From Pseudomonas fluorescens (GTDB lineage: Bacteria > Pseudomonadota > Gammaproteobacteria > Pseudomonadales > Pseudomonadaceae): DNA of 64,000 nucleotides. Shown here piece by piece: positions 1 to 9,076 of this stretch (position 1 is the stretch's first letter; every line of letters begins with the position of its first letter). The stretch is taken from contig LR782234.1 in NCBI GenBank assembly GCA_902825215.1, positions 2,914,001-2,978,000 on the forward strand, read 5' to 3'. The notes beneath the pieces were generated by a model. That model was not told the DNA's origin. It did not search any database and saw only the letters and a program-made list of their open reading frames with translations. Position numbers and translations under genes: made by a program.

Positions 1-399
1 GAGCGCTACCCGCTGGCCACCCTGGTGCTGATGCCCGCGCTGGTCGGCGTTGCAGCACTGGCGTTGGTGCTGTTGCCGGCCTCGGTGCCAGGGCAGGCGG
101 TACTGCTAGCGGTTTGGGGCATGGCTTTTGGTGGTGTGCCGGTGGCGTGGTCGAATTGGGTTGCCAGCGCCGTACCGGATCAGGCGGAAAGTGCCGGCGG
201 TATGGTAGTGGCCTCTGTGCAGTCAGCCATCGCCACGGGCGCCGCCGCGGGTGGTGCGATGTTCAGTCTCGGTGGCAGCGCAGGCGTATTCGTAGCGGCA
301 GCCGTGCTGATGCTGCTGGCCGCGTTGCTGATTGCCCTGCGTGTTCGCGTTCCCTCTAGCCAAGGCGTTCACCAGCCCAAACCGGCGTTGCACCTTTGA
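1..399 (+). CDS. MFS transporter, C-terminal part (5' truncated by window)
   Basis: The reading frame is open from base 1 (ERYPLATLVLMPALVG) to the stop at 397-399, so the gene begins before the window. The visible 132 residues are hydrophobic: four segments alternate with short polar loops, as in the last helices of a 12-helix major facilitator. The phrase WGMAFGGVPVAWSNWVA and the Gly/Ala-rich helix after it recall AraJ/YdhP-type drug or sugar efflux proteins of the inner membrane. The substrate cannot be read from this fragment. It converges with the LysR gene downstream. No clear terminator is seen in the 112 bp between them. Confidence 0.75.
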   Translation, partial: ERYPLATLVLMPALVGVAALALVLLPASVPGQAVLLAVWGMAFGGVPVAWSNWVASAVPDQAESAGGMVVASVQSAIATGAAAGGAMFSLGGSAGVFVAAAVLMLLAALLIALRVRVPSSQGVHQPKPALHL

Positions 400-511
400 T
401 CCGGTTTTTCCGACCGCCTCGATTCGCCTCAAATCGTAGCGCGCAGCAGGTATCGGTAATGCGCTGGAATGGTTTAAAAAATGGTCAGATGAACAGGCTG
501 TCCGAGGGCGC

Positions 512-1426
512 CTAAAGACTGTCAGGGTCGCCAAAAAACATCTGAATCCGCGACCTCAACCAGCGCTCTCCCGGATCATTATCCTGCGATCCGCGCCAGG
601 CCATGTGCAGTTCAAACGTACGTGTCGGCAGCGGCGGGTCTTCGGCGCGCAGGCCACCGGCGGCGGTCAGCGCATCAGCGGTGTAATCCGGCACGGTCGC
701 GACGATGTCAGTGCCCGCCAGCAGCGTCCCCAATCCGTTGAACTGCGGCACGGCCAGCACCACATGGCGCTTGCGATCGAGCTTTTCCAGTTCCTCGTCG
801 ACAAAGCCGCTGAGGTCGCCGGCAAACGACACCAGCGCATGCGGACGCGCGCAATAATCGTCCAGGCTCAGCGGCCCTGGCACGGTGTCGGCGCGCAGCA
901 GTTTGGGGGCGCTGCGGCGCAGAACTTTGCGCTTGGCATTGGCTGGCAGGTCGGTGGTGTAGCTGACGCCGATGGAGATTTCGCCGGAGGCCAGCAGGCC
1001 GGGCATCAGGATGTAATTGACCCGACGCACCACCAGCACGATGCCCGGTGCTTCTGCGCGCAGGCGCTTGAGCAGCATCGGCAGCAGGGCAAATTCGACG
1101 TCGTCGGACAAGCCGATGCGAAAGACCGAGGTGCTGGTGGCCGGGTCGAACTCCGCCGCGCGGCTGACAGCGGTGGAAATCGAGTCGAGGGCCGGCGAGA
1201 GCAGGGCGAAGATTTCCACCGCCCGGGCAGACGGTTCCATGCTGCGCCCGGTGCGCACGAACAGCGGGTCGTCGAACAGGCTGCGCAGGCGTGACAGCGC
1301 CGCGCTGATCGCCGGTTGTCCGAGAAAGAGCTTTTCTGCCGCCCGGGTCACACTGCGTTCGTGCATCAATGTTTCGAATACGATCAACAGGTTCAGGTCG
1401 ACACGACGCAGGTCATTACGATTCAT
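512..1426 (-). CDS. LysR-family transcriptional regulator
   Basis: A 304-aa protein of the usual LysR length. Residues 1-65 (MNRNDLRRVDLNLLIVFETL, then SVTRAAEKLFLGQPAISAAL) form the winged helix-turn-helix; the rest is a periplasmic-binding-protein-like effector domain. The start at 1426 is chosen because the LysR N-terminus begins exactly there and AGGA lies upstream; the frame extends further upstream but without family likeness. It is divergent from the dehydrogenase at 1697 with 270 bp between them, the classic arrangement in which a LysR protein controls its neighbour and itself. The effector is unknown, and no T-N11-A operator could be singled out. Confidence 0.85.
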   Translation of the reverse strand: MNRNDLRRVDLNLLIVFETLMHERSVTRAAEKLFLGQPAISAALSRLRSLFDDPLFVRTGRSMEPSARAVEIFALLSPALDSISTAVSRAAEFDPATSTSVFRIGLSDDVEFALLPMLLKRLRAEAPGIVLVVRRVNYILMPGLLASGEISIGVSYTTDLPANAKRKVLRRSAPKLLRADTVPGPLSLDDYCARPHALVSFAGDLSGFVDEELEKLDRKRHVVLAVPQFNGLGTLLAGTDIVATVPDYTADALTAAGGLRAEDPPLPTRTFELHMAWRGSQDNDPGERWLRSRIQMFFGDPDSL

Positions 1427-1696
1427 CTGGAGTCCTGGCAGAGTCATCAAGCTTGACGAGAGCGGCCATATGAGAACAATGGCCGGCATGAATCTTACGG
1501 GGAAAGGCTGGTACTCTGCACCGGAAAATTCAGCTTTTACCAGACGGCAGCAGCGCTTTTTTTATGGATTTTGCCAATGCCGCTTCTGTTGCGGAATCAA
1601 TGACAGGCATGTCGACTATTAATAGCCACTGATGGTCTTGGGTCCAAAGCCCAGATAGAGTTCATGGCATTAGAGGTTACTTTGACGAGGTTTGCG

Positions 1697-2719
1697 ATGT
1701 CCCGCACGATCCGTTTTCACAAGTTTGGTCCGGCCGAGGTGCTCAAATGCGAAGAGCATGCGGCCGCTCAGCCAGGTCCTGGCGAAGTGCAGGTGCGTGT
1801 CGAAGCCATCGGCATCAGCTGGTATGACACCCTTTGGCGGCAGAACCTGGCTTCGTCCCAGGCGCGTCTGCCATCGGGCCTTGGCCATGAAATGGCCGGT
1901 GTGGTCACCGCTGTCGGTGCCGACGTCGAAGACCTGTCCGTGGGCGACAAGGTCGCCAGTTTCCCGGCTGAAAGCCCCAACGACTATCCGGTCTACGGTG
2001 AGTCGATTGTGCTGCCGCGTACCGCGCTGACCCGTTATCCGGATGTCCTCAGCCCGATCGAAGCCAGCGTGCATTACACGCCGCTGCTGATCGCCTATTT
2101 TGCCTACGCCGATCTGGCACGGGTCAAGCCGGGGCAATTTGCCCTGGTCACCGACGCCAGTCATTGCGCCGGTCCGTCCTTTGTCCAGCTGGGCAAGGCG
2201 CTGGGTGTGCGGGTGATTGCCGCGACCAAAAATGCCGAGGAACGCGAGTATCTGCTGTCGCTTGGCGCAGAGAAAGCCATCGTTACGGAAGAGGAAGATC
2301 TGTTGATGCGAGTCAACAAGATCACCGACAACCGTGGCGTCGATGTCGTGTTCGACGGTCTGGGTGGCCCGCAGATGTCGCTGCTCGGCGATGTGCTGGC
2401 ACCGCGTGGCAGCCTGGTGCTGTATGGCTTGCAGGGCGGCAATCAGACGCCGTTCCCGGCCTGTGCGGCATTTCAGAAGAACATCCAGTTCTTCGTCCAT
2501 TGCATCGGCAATTTCACTGGCAAGCCCGAGCTGGGCATCACCCAGGACCACGTCGCCCTGCAACGTGCACTGCGTGACATCAACCAGCTCACCGCTGATC
2601 GCGTACTGCTGCCGCTGAAAACCCGTGTATTCGCATTCAACGAGTTCGTCGAAGCACATCGCTACATGGACGAATGCCCTTGCCGCGAGCGAGTCGCACT
2701 GCAAGTCGAACCTGCGTAA
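1697..2719 (+). CDS. Zinc-type alcohol dehydrogenase / quinone reductase-like MDR protein
   Basis: A 340-aa medium-chain dehydrogenase/reductase. The N-terminal GroES-like domain carries GLGHEMAGVVTAVG, and the C-terminal Rossmann domain holds VTDASHCAGPSFVQLGKALG followed by NRGVDVVFDGLGG, typical of NADPH-using members. The four-cysteine structural zinc lobe of classic alcohol dehydrogenases is not evident, so a quinone reductase or enoyl-reductase-like activity is as likely as alcohol oxidation. The start at 1697 (MSRTIRFHKFG) fits family N-termini; an in-frame start at 1664 would add eleven unusual residues. It is divergent from a LysR gene that probably controls it. The physiological substrate is not known. 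Confidence 0.8.
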   Translation: MSRTIRFHKFGPAEVLKCEEHAAAQPGPGEVQVRVEAIGISWYDTLWRQNLASSQARLPSGLGHEMAGVVTAVGADVEDLSVGDKVASFPAESPNDYPVYGESIVLPRTALTRYPDVLSPIEASVHYTPLLIAYFAYADLARVKPGQFALVTDASHCAGPSFVQLGKALGVRVIAATKNAEEREYLLSLGAEKAIVTEEEDLLMRVNKITDNRGVDVVFDGLGGPQMSLLGDVLAPRGSLVLYGLQGGNQTPFPACAAFQKNIQFFVHCIGNFTGKPELGITQDHVALQRALRDINQLTADRVLLPLKTRVFAFNEFVEAHRYMDECPCRERVALQVEPA

Positions 2720-2731
2720 ATCTAGCCCTTC

Positions 2732-2755
2732 GGAGTCCGTGGCCCCACGGACTCC
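2732..2755 (+). terminator. Hairpin after the dehydrogenase gene
   Basis: An 11-bp perfect stem, GGAGTCCGTGG paired with CCACGGACTCC around a CC loop, lies 12 bp after the stop codon. The following TTCTGCGTTT is only moderately T-rich, so it is a plausible but not ideal intrinsic terminator. Confidence 0.6.
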
Positions 2756-3271
2756 TTCTGCGTTTATTCACGCGCCTCAAAAAACAGCGCGTGTTGATCC
2801 CCACCTGGAATCGGTTCAGCAACTGAGCTGGTTTTTACCCTCGATCTGTATCTTCTAATCCTTATGTAAGCCCTGATAATTGAATGATTATTTTCATCTC
2901 AAGGAATGAGCCATGCCTGTGCATTCAATTTGTCCTGCGCGCTATCAAATGTATAAAACCGTTGCTTGCGGAAGATTCTGTTTAATTGCTGTAAGACCAT
3001 TCGGAAACTACTTCTCTTTTTCTTGTACTCACTTGCCTTCGGACCCTGTGGGAAATTTCCTAGGATGCTCAGCGGAAAAATATCAACCAATAAATACAGG
3101 GGGTTGACGCCGAAAAATGGCAATTCTCGGGGTTTTGCCAGCTCAAGTGTTTCAAATAACTTCAAAGTTGTAAGTGTTAGCATTTGAACGTCTATTACTT
3201 ATTGATGAATTGTGGCGTCACGGATTTTTCCGTTAGCGCCGCATGAAACTTTCGATTCCGGGTAAATACCG
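2756..3271. other. AT-rich intergenic stretch without a convincing gene
   Basis: About 500 bp, clearly richer in A and T than the flanking genes from about 2830. Short open frames occur on both strands (for example 2913-3107, preceded by AAGGA) but their translations look random. A hairpin, ACGGA-TTTT-TCCGT with outer GGCG/CGCC, sits at 3213-3240 just before the next gene and could be part of its leader. Nothing else is recognised. Confidence 0.5.
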
Positions 3272-4735
3272 ATGAGCACGATCCATGATCAAGCAATGAA
3301 CTATGTCTATCAGCAAGTGTTGCAACGTTTGCTGAGTTTTTTCTCACGTGCCGAACGCACTGCCCTGCAGTTGCTGATCCAGCGGCTGGCGGTGGCTGCC
3401 GGCGGCATGGAGAACATCGGTCATTTCAAGGTGCTGGTGAACCAGTCCGGGTCGCGGGACAGCTGTTACACCCTGGCCTTGTTGCGTGCTGCACAGTTGA
3501 GCATTGCCGGCCGCTCGCCAGCGACGTTTCAGCTGCGGGTGGCCAATCTGCGCTGGAACGGCAACAGCCAGGCGTCACTGCAGAACCTGCACCGCAGCTA
3601 TAGCGCCTTGTTTCTGTATGACGATCCGCGTGTGGAGCTGGTGATGGTGGATAACCGCGAGGTGATTCCGTTTGATCATCAGACGCCCATCAGCGATTCC
3701 GGACGCGAGGCCAACCGTCTCAACCTGCTGCTGCTCGGGCACCGCCGGACATGGAATGAACCGCTGCAACTGTGGGACGACGTCTATCTGGCCACCGCCG
3801 AGTTTTATGGTCAGGTGGCACGCTGGAACCACGGCGTCGATGCCATGATCGGCAGCGAACCGGAGCGCCGGCAGCAACACTTTCTGAAGGGGCTCGACCG
3901 CGCCGTGCAGAAGGCCGGGATTGCGGGGCCGCAGGTGAGCACGGTCGGCTTCGAGAGGCTGTTTGCGCTGCTCGATGCGCTGGGCGGTGATTATTACCGT
4001 GAGTTTTATCCCGAGGACGAGCGAGTGATATGGCGCCCGGAAGGTCAGTTCGAAGCCTGCCGGCGGACCGGTTTCATCAATATCCACGACATGATCGTCG
4101 GCAAGCTTGAGGAACGCTGGCCGTTGCTCAGCGATTTTCTCGGCTTCCAGGTCGATGAAATGACGCTTTACCAAAGCGACGACGAACATGTCGAGTCTGT
4201 GGTGGCGGCGCATTTGTGCGGTTTGCACGCGCAGCTCATCGAGGACCGGACCTATCAGGAGGGGGTCAGCGACTACCTGGCCAGCAGCCTGCTGACGATG
4301 CGGCAGAAGCAGGTTCCTGAGTCCGTTTGTGAGCAGCTGCTGGCCGTCTTCGGCGATCTGCGTGAGCTGGATCAGTTGCGTGCACAGGCGGAGTGCGCCT
4401 TGCAGTCCAGTTTCGAGTTGAACCAGATTCAACTGACATGCCTGCTGTTCGCTCCGTTCATCGATGGCGGTGCCGGGCTTGAGCGCTTTTTGCGCCATTG
4501 TCACCCGGGCATGCTGGTGGCTATCCCCGATCTGCATCGCGCGATGCAAGGCCTGCACGCCCCGGAACAGGTCGTGAAATGGATGACCGATGTCAGTGGG
4601 CTGCCGCTCAGGTTGATCGTGCGTTTGTATGCAATGGGCCCGCTTTGCATGTCTGTGGCGAACCACGTCGAGTCGCAAGCAGACGAACAGTGCGCGCATG
4701 CACGACCAGCAGCCGATCGCACGGCAGAAGGCTGA
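3272..4735 (+). CDS. Unrecognised 487-aa protein
   Basis: I do not recognise a family. The start at 3272 (MSTIHDQAMNYVYQQVLQRL) follows an AT-rich region. The protein looks soluble: no signal peptide and no membrane segment. It is rich in Leu, Arg and Gln with many short amphipathic helices. The first 100 residues resemble a helical packing domain (SRAERTALQLLIQRLAVAAGG), and the centre contains WNHGVDAMIGSEPERRQQHF. Coding is supported by GC-rich third positions along its length. The stop lies 25 bp before a MocR-type regulator on the same strand, so the two may be co-transcribed or linked in function. No catalytic motif was found. Confidence 0.7.
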   Translation: MSTIHDQAMNYVYQQVLQRLLSFFSRAERTALQLLIQRLAVAAGGMENIGHFKVLVNQSGSRDSCYTLALLRAAQLSIAGRSPATFQLRVANLRWNGNSQASLQNLHRSYSALFLYDDPRVELVMVDNREVIPFDHQTPISDSGREANRLNLLLLGHRRTWNEPLQLWDDVYLATAEFYGQVARWNHGVDAMIGSEPERRQQHFLKGLDRAVQKAGIAGPQVSTVGFERLFALLDALGGDYYREFYPEDERVIWRPEGQFEACRRTGFINIHDMIVGKLEERWPLLSDFLGFQVDEMTLYQSDDEHVESVVAAHLCGLHAQLIEDRTYQEGVSDYLASSLLTMRQKQVPESVCEQLLAVFGDLRELDQLRAQAECALQSSFELNQIQLTCLLFAPFIDGGAGLERFLRHCHPGMLVAIPDLHRAMQGLHAPEQVVKWMTDVSGLPLRLIVRLYAMGPLCMSVANHVESQADEQCAHARPAADRTAEG

Positions 4736-4760
4736 TCATGAGCCCCTTGCCTGGAATTGA

Positions 4761-6185
4761 ATGGATGCCCACGGATACGGGATTGTGAAAGCGTCGAGGG
4801 AAAACGACTTCGTTTATCAGGCGGTTTATCGATATTTGACATTGTTGATAGACGAGGCCGGAAAGGGGCCAGCCGTACGTCTGCCTTCGCTGCGACAACT
4901 GGCGGACCGGCTCAGCGTCTCGATCTCGACAGTGCAGTACGCCTATTCGCTTCTCGAAAAAGAAGGGCGGGTCTACTCGATCGCCAAATCCGGATACTAC
5001 GCACAAGTGCTTCACGATGTGGATTCGCTTCATAGCAGCCAGGATTTGCTCGAAACGGTGTACGTCAACGCCCGACGCCCGGGCATGTGCGTGCTGAGCG
5101 CTGACGACCCGGCGTCACTGCAGCCACTGGACAGCCCGTTGCTGATGCTGGAACGCGAATTGTTGCGCCAGTATCCGCGCCATCCGTCTTCGTTGGTGCA
5201 ACCTTGCGGCGAGCTGGAGCTGCGTACGGTGTTGGCCGCGCGTTACACCACCTCCACGTCCAATTATTGGGGCACGGAGGACGTCTACATTGGTGCCGAC
5301 TTGCGCGGGGTGCTGGAAATACTGATTTCCGTGCTGCAATTGCGCGGCGCCACCGTGGTGGTTGAATCGCCATGTGATTGGGTGATCCTGCGCCTCCTCG
5401 ACGCGGCCCAGGTGCATGTCATCGAGTTGCCGCTGCTTGCGGACGGGCAGGTGGATTCGCAACGGCTCGAGTCGCTGCTCACACACGAGTCGGTGCGCTT
5501 GATGCTGGTGTCTTCCGCCCTGAGCATGCCGCGCGGCAGTCTGCGACCGTTGAACAACCAGCAGGCTATCGCGCATTTGCTGGCGCTGCATGGCACTTGG
5601 GTGCTGGAAAACGATTGCTATAGCGAATTGCACGACGGGGAGGGTGCCCAGCCCTTGCGCGACTGGCTCGATCCTGAACGGTTACTGGTGTTTTCAACGT
5701 TCGAAAAATTCATCGGTGCCGAGGCACCGTTCGGCTATTTGTTATCGCGGCACTGGCGCCACGAGTTACAGCGCCATTTTCTATTGCGCGCGTTTCGCCT
5801 GTCGCCAATTCGTCAAAAAGCCATTGCCAGGCTGCTGGCAGGCGGTCGGCTGGACCAGCATCTGTCGATCTTGCGAAGAATGCTCAAGGAGCGACGCACG
5901 CCTTTGATTGCATTGCTGCGTGATCGCTTGGGTGATGCGCTGCAGGTTGTCGAGCCGGATGGCGGCGCGACGGTATGGGTGCGCTCGTTGCGGCCGGTCA
6001 ACATGGCCCAGGTGTTCCAGCGCCTGCTGCGGCAACAAATCGTCATTGCGCCGGGCGAGCTGTTCAGCCTGCAGGGTTTGCATGAGCAGAACCTGCGCTT
6101 GAGTCCGCTGAGTCATGGTGAGCGTGAGCTGGCCGATGTGGTCGGGTTGCTAGGCGATGCGTTACGCCTGGCGCCCAGGGAGTGA
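4761..6185 (+). CDS. MocR/PdxR-type GntR regulator with aminotransferase-like domain
   Basis: A 474-aa two-domain regulator. Residues ~15-80 form a GntR winged helix (LPSLRQLADRLSVSISTVQYAYSLLEKEGRVYSI), followed by a fold-type I aminotransferase-like domain. The motif FSTFEKFIGAEAPFGY corresponds to the PLP-lysine segment of MocR proteins; the lysine is kept but the context differs from the more usual SGTFSK form. Such proteins sense PLP or amino compounds and control neighbouring genes. The start at 4761 is the first ATG; a GTG at 4785 is possible. The likely target is the upstream 487-aa gene or itself. The effector is unknown. Confidence 0.85.
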   Translation: MDAHGYGIVKASRENDFVYQAVYRYLTLLIDEAGKGPAVRLPSLRQLADRLSVSISTVQYAYSLLEKEGRVYSIAKSGYYAQVLHDVDSLHSSQDLLETVYVNARRPGMCVLSADDPASLQPLDSPLLMLERELLRQYPRHPSSLVQPCGELELRTVLAARYTTSTSNYWGTEDVYIGADLRGVLEILISVLQLRGATVVVESPCDWVILRLLDAAQVHVIELPLLADGQVDSQRLESLLTHESVRLMLVSSALSMPRGSLRPLNNQQAIAHLLALHGTWVLENDCYSELHDGEGAQPLRDWLDPERLLVFSTFEKFIGAEAPFGYLLSRHWRHELQRHFLLRAFRLSPIRQKAIARLLAGGRLDQHLSILRRMLKERRTPLIALLRDRLGDALQVVEPDGGATVWVRSLRPVNMAQVFQRLLRQQIVIAPGELFSLQGLHEQNLRLSPLSHGERELADVVGLLGDALRLAPRE

Positions 6186-6290
6186 CGTTAAAAAACATCG
6201 GAAGAGTCCCGGATAGATCCCGTCGCACTACGGTCAAACTGCCAGTAAACTGCGCTCTATTCCTGAATCACTCCATTTCAGAGGTTTTGC

Positions 6291-7937
6291 ATGACACTCA
6301 GTCCTTTTGCGGGCAAACCGGCACCGGCAGAACTGTTGGTCGATATCCCGCGACTGGTGACGGCTTACTACACCGGACAGCCCGACGCGTCGATTTCCAC
6401 TCAGCGTGTGGCGTTCGGTACTTCCGGACACCGGGGCAGCTCGTTCGACTTGAGTTTCAACGAATGGCACGTTCTGGCAATCAGCCAGGCGATCTGCCTG
6501 TACCGCGAAGCGCAAGGTATTACCGGGCCATTGTTCGTCGGCATCGACACGCATGCACTGTCGACCCCGGCCGGTGCCAGCGCGCTGGAAGTTCTGGCAG
6601 CCAACGGTGTCACGGTGATGATCGCCGAAGGTGATGAATACACACCGACACCGGCCATTTCCCACGCCATTCTCTGCTACAACCGTGGCCGCACCTCGGG
6701 CCTGGCAGACGGCATTGTTATCACGCCGTCGCACAACCCGCCTCAAAGCGGTGGTTACAAATACAACCCTACCAATGGCGGGCCGGCTGATACCCACATC
6801 ACCAAGTGGATCGAAGCCAAGGCCAACGAATTGTTGGTCAACAAACTGGCGGGTGTGAAACGCATCAGTCACGAGCAGGCGCTCAAGGCCAGCACCACCC
6901 ATCGTCACGACTACGTCAACACCTACGTTGCCGACCTGATCAATGTGATCGATTTCGACGCCATTCGTGACGCCAGGCTGCGTCTGGGCGTTGATCCGCT
7001 GGGTGGAGCAGGGGTGCGCTACTGGTCGGCGATTGCCGAGCATTACCGTCTGGATCTGCAAGTGGTGAACAAGGAAGTCGATGCAACGTTCCGCTTCATG
7101 ACCGTCGACTGGGATGGCCAGATTCGCATGGACCCATCCTCCAGCCACGCGATGCAAGGCCTGATCGGCCTGAAAGAGCGCTTCGACGTGGCGTTTGCCT
7201 GCGACCCGGATCACGACCGCCACGGCATCGTCACGCCGTCCGGAGGTTTGCTGGCACCGAACAACTATCTAGCGGTTTCCATCGACTACCTGTTCCAGAA
7301 TCGCCCGCAATGGCGCGCCGATGCCGCCGTGGGTAAAACCGTGGTCAGCAGCGGTCTGATCGACCGCGTCGCCCAGCGTCTGGGCCGTCGCCTGTACGAA
7401 GTGCCGGTTGGTTTCAAATGGTTTGCCGAAGGGCTGTTCGACGGTTCGCTGGGTTTCGGCGGCGAAGAAAGTGCCGGTGCGTCGTTCCTGCGCAAGGACG
7501 GCGGAGTGTGGAGCACCGACAAGGATGGTTTGATTCCGGCGCTGCTCGCCGCTGAAATGACCGCGCGCACCGGGCGCGATCCGAGCCAGGCGTACAAGGC
7601 GCTGACCGATGAGCTGGGCGAACCGTTCTCGGTGCGCGTCGATGCCAAGGCCAACCCTGAGCAGAAGGCGCAGCTGAGCAAGTTGTCGCCTGCGCAAGTC
7701 ACCTCGACTGAACTGGCTGGCGAGAAGATCCAGAGCATCCTCAGCCACGCACCGGGCAACGATCAGGCGATTGGGGGGCTGAAGGTGATGACCGAGAACG
7801 GCTGGTTCGCCGCGCGCCCGTCCGGCACTGAAGACATTTACAAGATTTACGCCGAGAGCTTTATCGGTGATGACCACCTTAAACAACTGGTGGTTGAAGC
7901 GCAGGCATTGGTGGATGGGGCTATTTCCAGCCGTTGA
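6291..7937 (+). CDS. pgm: Phosphoglucomutase (alpha-D-glucose phosphate-specific)
   Basis: A 548-aa cytosolic enzyme interconverting glucose 1-phosphate and glucose 6-phosphate, at the branch to UDP-glucose, glycogen and trehalose. Signature pieces are visible: the phosphoserine loop [20 protein letters not shown] with Ser147, the metal loop CDPDHDRHG, the sugar-binding [12 protein letters not shown], and the C-terminal phosphate-binding [12 protein letters not shown]. Length and order match E. coli Pgm. The ATG at 6291 follows GAGG at good distance. It stands alone, 105 bp after the MocR gene, and is closed by a strong terminator. Confidence 0.95.
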   Translation: MTLSPFAGKPAPAELLVDIPRLVTAYYTGQPDASISTQRVAFGTSGHRGSSFDLSFNEWHVLAISQAICLYREAQGITGPLFVGIDTHALSTPAGASALEVLAANGVTVMIAEGDEYTPTPAISHAILCYNRGRTSGLADGIVITPSHNPPQSGGYKYNPTNGGPADTHITKWIEAKANELLVNKLAGVKRISHEQALKASTTHRHDYVNTYVADLINVIDFDAIRDARLRLGVDPLGGAGVRYWSAIAEHYRLDLQVVNKEVDATFRFMTVDWDGQIRMDPSSSHAMQGLIGLKERFDVAFACDPDHDRHGIVTPSGGLLAPNNYLAVSIDYLFQNRPQWRADAAVGKTVVSSGLIDRVAQRLGRRLYEVPVGFKWFAEGLFDGSLGFGGEESAGASFLRKDGGVWSTDKDGLIPALLAAEMTARTGRDPSQAYKALTDELGEPFSVRVDAKANPEQKAQLSKLSPAQVTSTELAGEKIQSILSHAPGNDQAIGGLKVMTENGWFAARPSGTEDIYKIYAESFIGDDHLKQLVVEAQALVDGAISSR

Positions 7938-7956
7938 TGTTTGAGCCATGACACAA

Positions 7957-7990
7957 AGCCCTCGCCATCTCTCGATGGCGGGGGCTTTTT
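7957..7990 (+). terminator. Rho-independent terminator after pgm
   Basis: A GC-rich stem, AGCCCTCGCCAT against ATGGCGGGGGCT, with a six-base loop is followed directly by TTTTT. It begins 19 bp after the pgm stop codon. Confidence 0.85.
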
Positions 7991-8018
7991 ACATTCCAAT
8001 AAAAACCAGAATTCCCGG

Positions 8019-8105
8019 TGGGAGCGAGCCTGCTCGCGAATGCGGCGGATCAGCAAACGAACTCATCGACTGAAACTACGCCATCGCGAGCAGGCTCGCT
8101 CCCAC
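8019..8105. repeat. REP doublet (inverted pair)
   Basis: GTGGGAGCGAGCCTGCTCGC (from 8019) and its reverse complement (ending 8105) face each other across a ~44-bp spacer. This is the common Pseudomonas intergenic REP arrangement; other copies occur at 46245, 52264, 52396, 56018 and 56924. It separates pgm from the convergent pirin gene. Confidence 0.85.
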
Positions 8106-8125
8106 AAGGGGTTGCACTGGAGGCC

Positions 8126-8821
8126 TCAGGCCAGATCCACCAGCACGATTTCACTGTCTTCAACTGCAGTCACCGTCAGCACTTGCTCCTGCGCAACCGC
8201 AACGCCGTCTCGAGCTTGTGCACGCAAGCCATTGACTTCAATCACCCCGGTAGCCGGGACGAGATACGCGCGGCGCCCTTCATCCAGACGGTATTCCGCG
8301 GTTTCGCCGGCTTTGAGATTCGCTGCAACCAGACGCGCATCGGCGCGGATTCGCAGGCTCTGATCATCGCCGTCCTTGCCGCTGGCCAAGGTTACAAACC
8401 CTTCACGCTGGCCTTTCGGAAACGGTTTGGCACCCCAGGAGGGCGGCGCACCGGTTTCGGTTGGCAGGATCCAGATCTGGAAGATTCGCGTGTCTTTGGC
8501 TTCGAGGTTGTATTCACTGTGCGCAATGCCGGTGCCTGCGCTCATGACTTGCACGTCACCCGCTTCGGTGCGGCCCTTGTTACCAAGGTTGTCCTGGTGG
8601 GTGATCGCACCTTCACGCACATAAGTGATGATTTCCATGTCGCGGTGCGGATGCTGCGGGAAACCGCTGCCAGCGGCGATCACGTCGTCATTCCAGACGC
8701 GCAGATTGCCCCAGTTCATGCGTTGCGGGTCGTAATACTCGGCGAACGAGAAATGGTGGTGGGCGTCGAGCCAGCCGTGATTGGCTGCGCCCAGCGAATT
8801 GAAAGGTCTGAGTTCAAGCAT
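8126..8821 (-). CDS. Pirin family bicupin protein
   Basis: A 231-aa pirin, close to YhaK-type quercetin 2,3-dioxygenase homologues. The N-terminal cupin keeps the metal ligands in PQHPHRDMEIITYVREG (two His and one Glu) and a later His in GTGIAHSEYN; the second cupin half is degenerate, as usual. These cytosolic proteins bind Fe and act as redox sensors or flavonol dioxygenases; the substrate here is unknown. The ATG at 8821 is preceded by GGAG. It is convergent with pgm and divergent from the helicase gene, so it probably forms its own transcription unit. Confidence 0.9.
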   Translation of the reverse strand: MLELRPFNSLGAANHGWLDAHHHFSFAEYYDPQRMNWGNLRVWNDDVIAAGSGFPQHPHRDMEIITYVREGAITHQDNLGNKGRTEAGDVQVMSAGTGIAHSEYNLEAKDTRIFQIWILPTETGAPPSWGAKPFPKGQREGFVTLASGKDGDDQSLRIRADARLVAANLKAGETAEYRLDEGRRAYLVPATGVIEVNGLRAQARDGVAVAQEQVLTVTAVEDSEIVLVDLA

Positions 8822-9076
8822 GATCGTCTCCGCAGTAGGTTCGTCACAGGGCGAAACCGGTGGTTTATGACGGCGATCATCTACCCGTTAACTATCGATA
8901 AAAAGCGTAAAAAATGCGGCATTACTATCGAATAGGTTGATGAAAGGGGAAAAGAAAACATCTCACCCGACTTTCATTTCATCGCCTAAACCGATGACCC
9001 ATAAGCATTTCGCTAGAAACGAACGGCGAATCCAGACACCATAGCCGCCTCAGCCTCACACACTGGAGCCGTCTGC

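Noticed and set aside
2913..3107. 64-aa open frame with AAGGA upstream in the AT-rich gap
   Set aside because: Random-looking translation, no family likeness; a second frame (2966-3187) overlaps equally well.
6182..6634. 150-aa frame between MocR and pgm
   Set aside because: Mostly overlaps the start of pgm in another frame; no motif.
8018..8935. 305-aa open frame antisense to pirin
   Set aside because: Runs through a REP doublet and antisense to a clear pirin gene.
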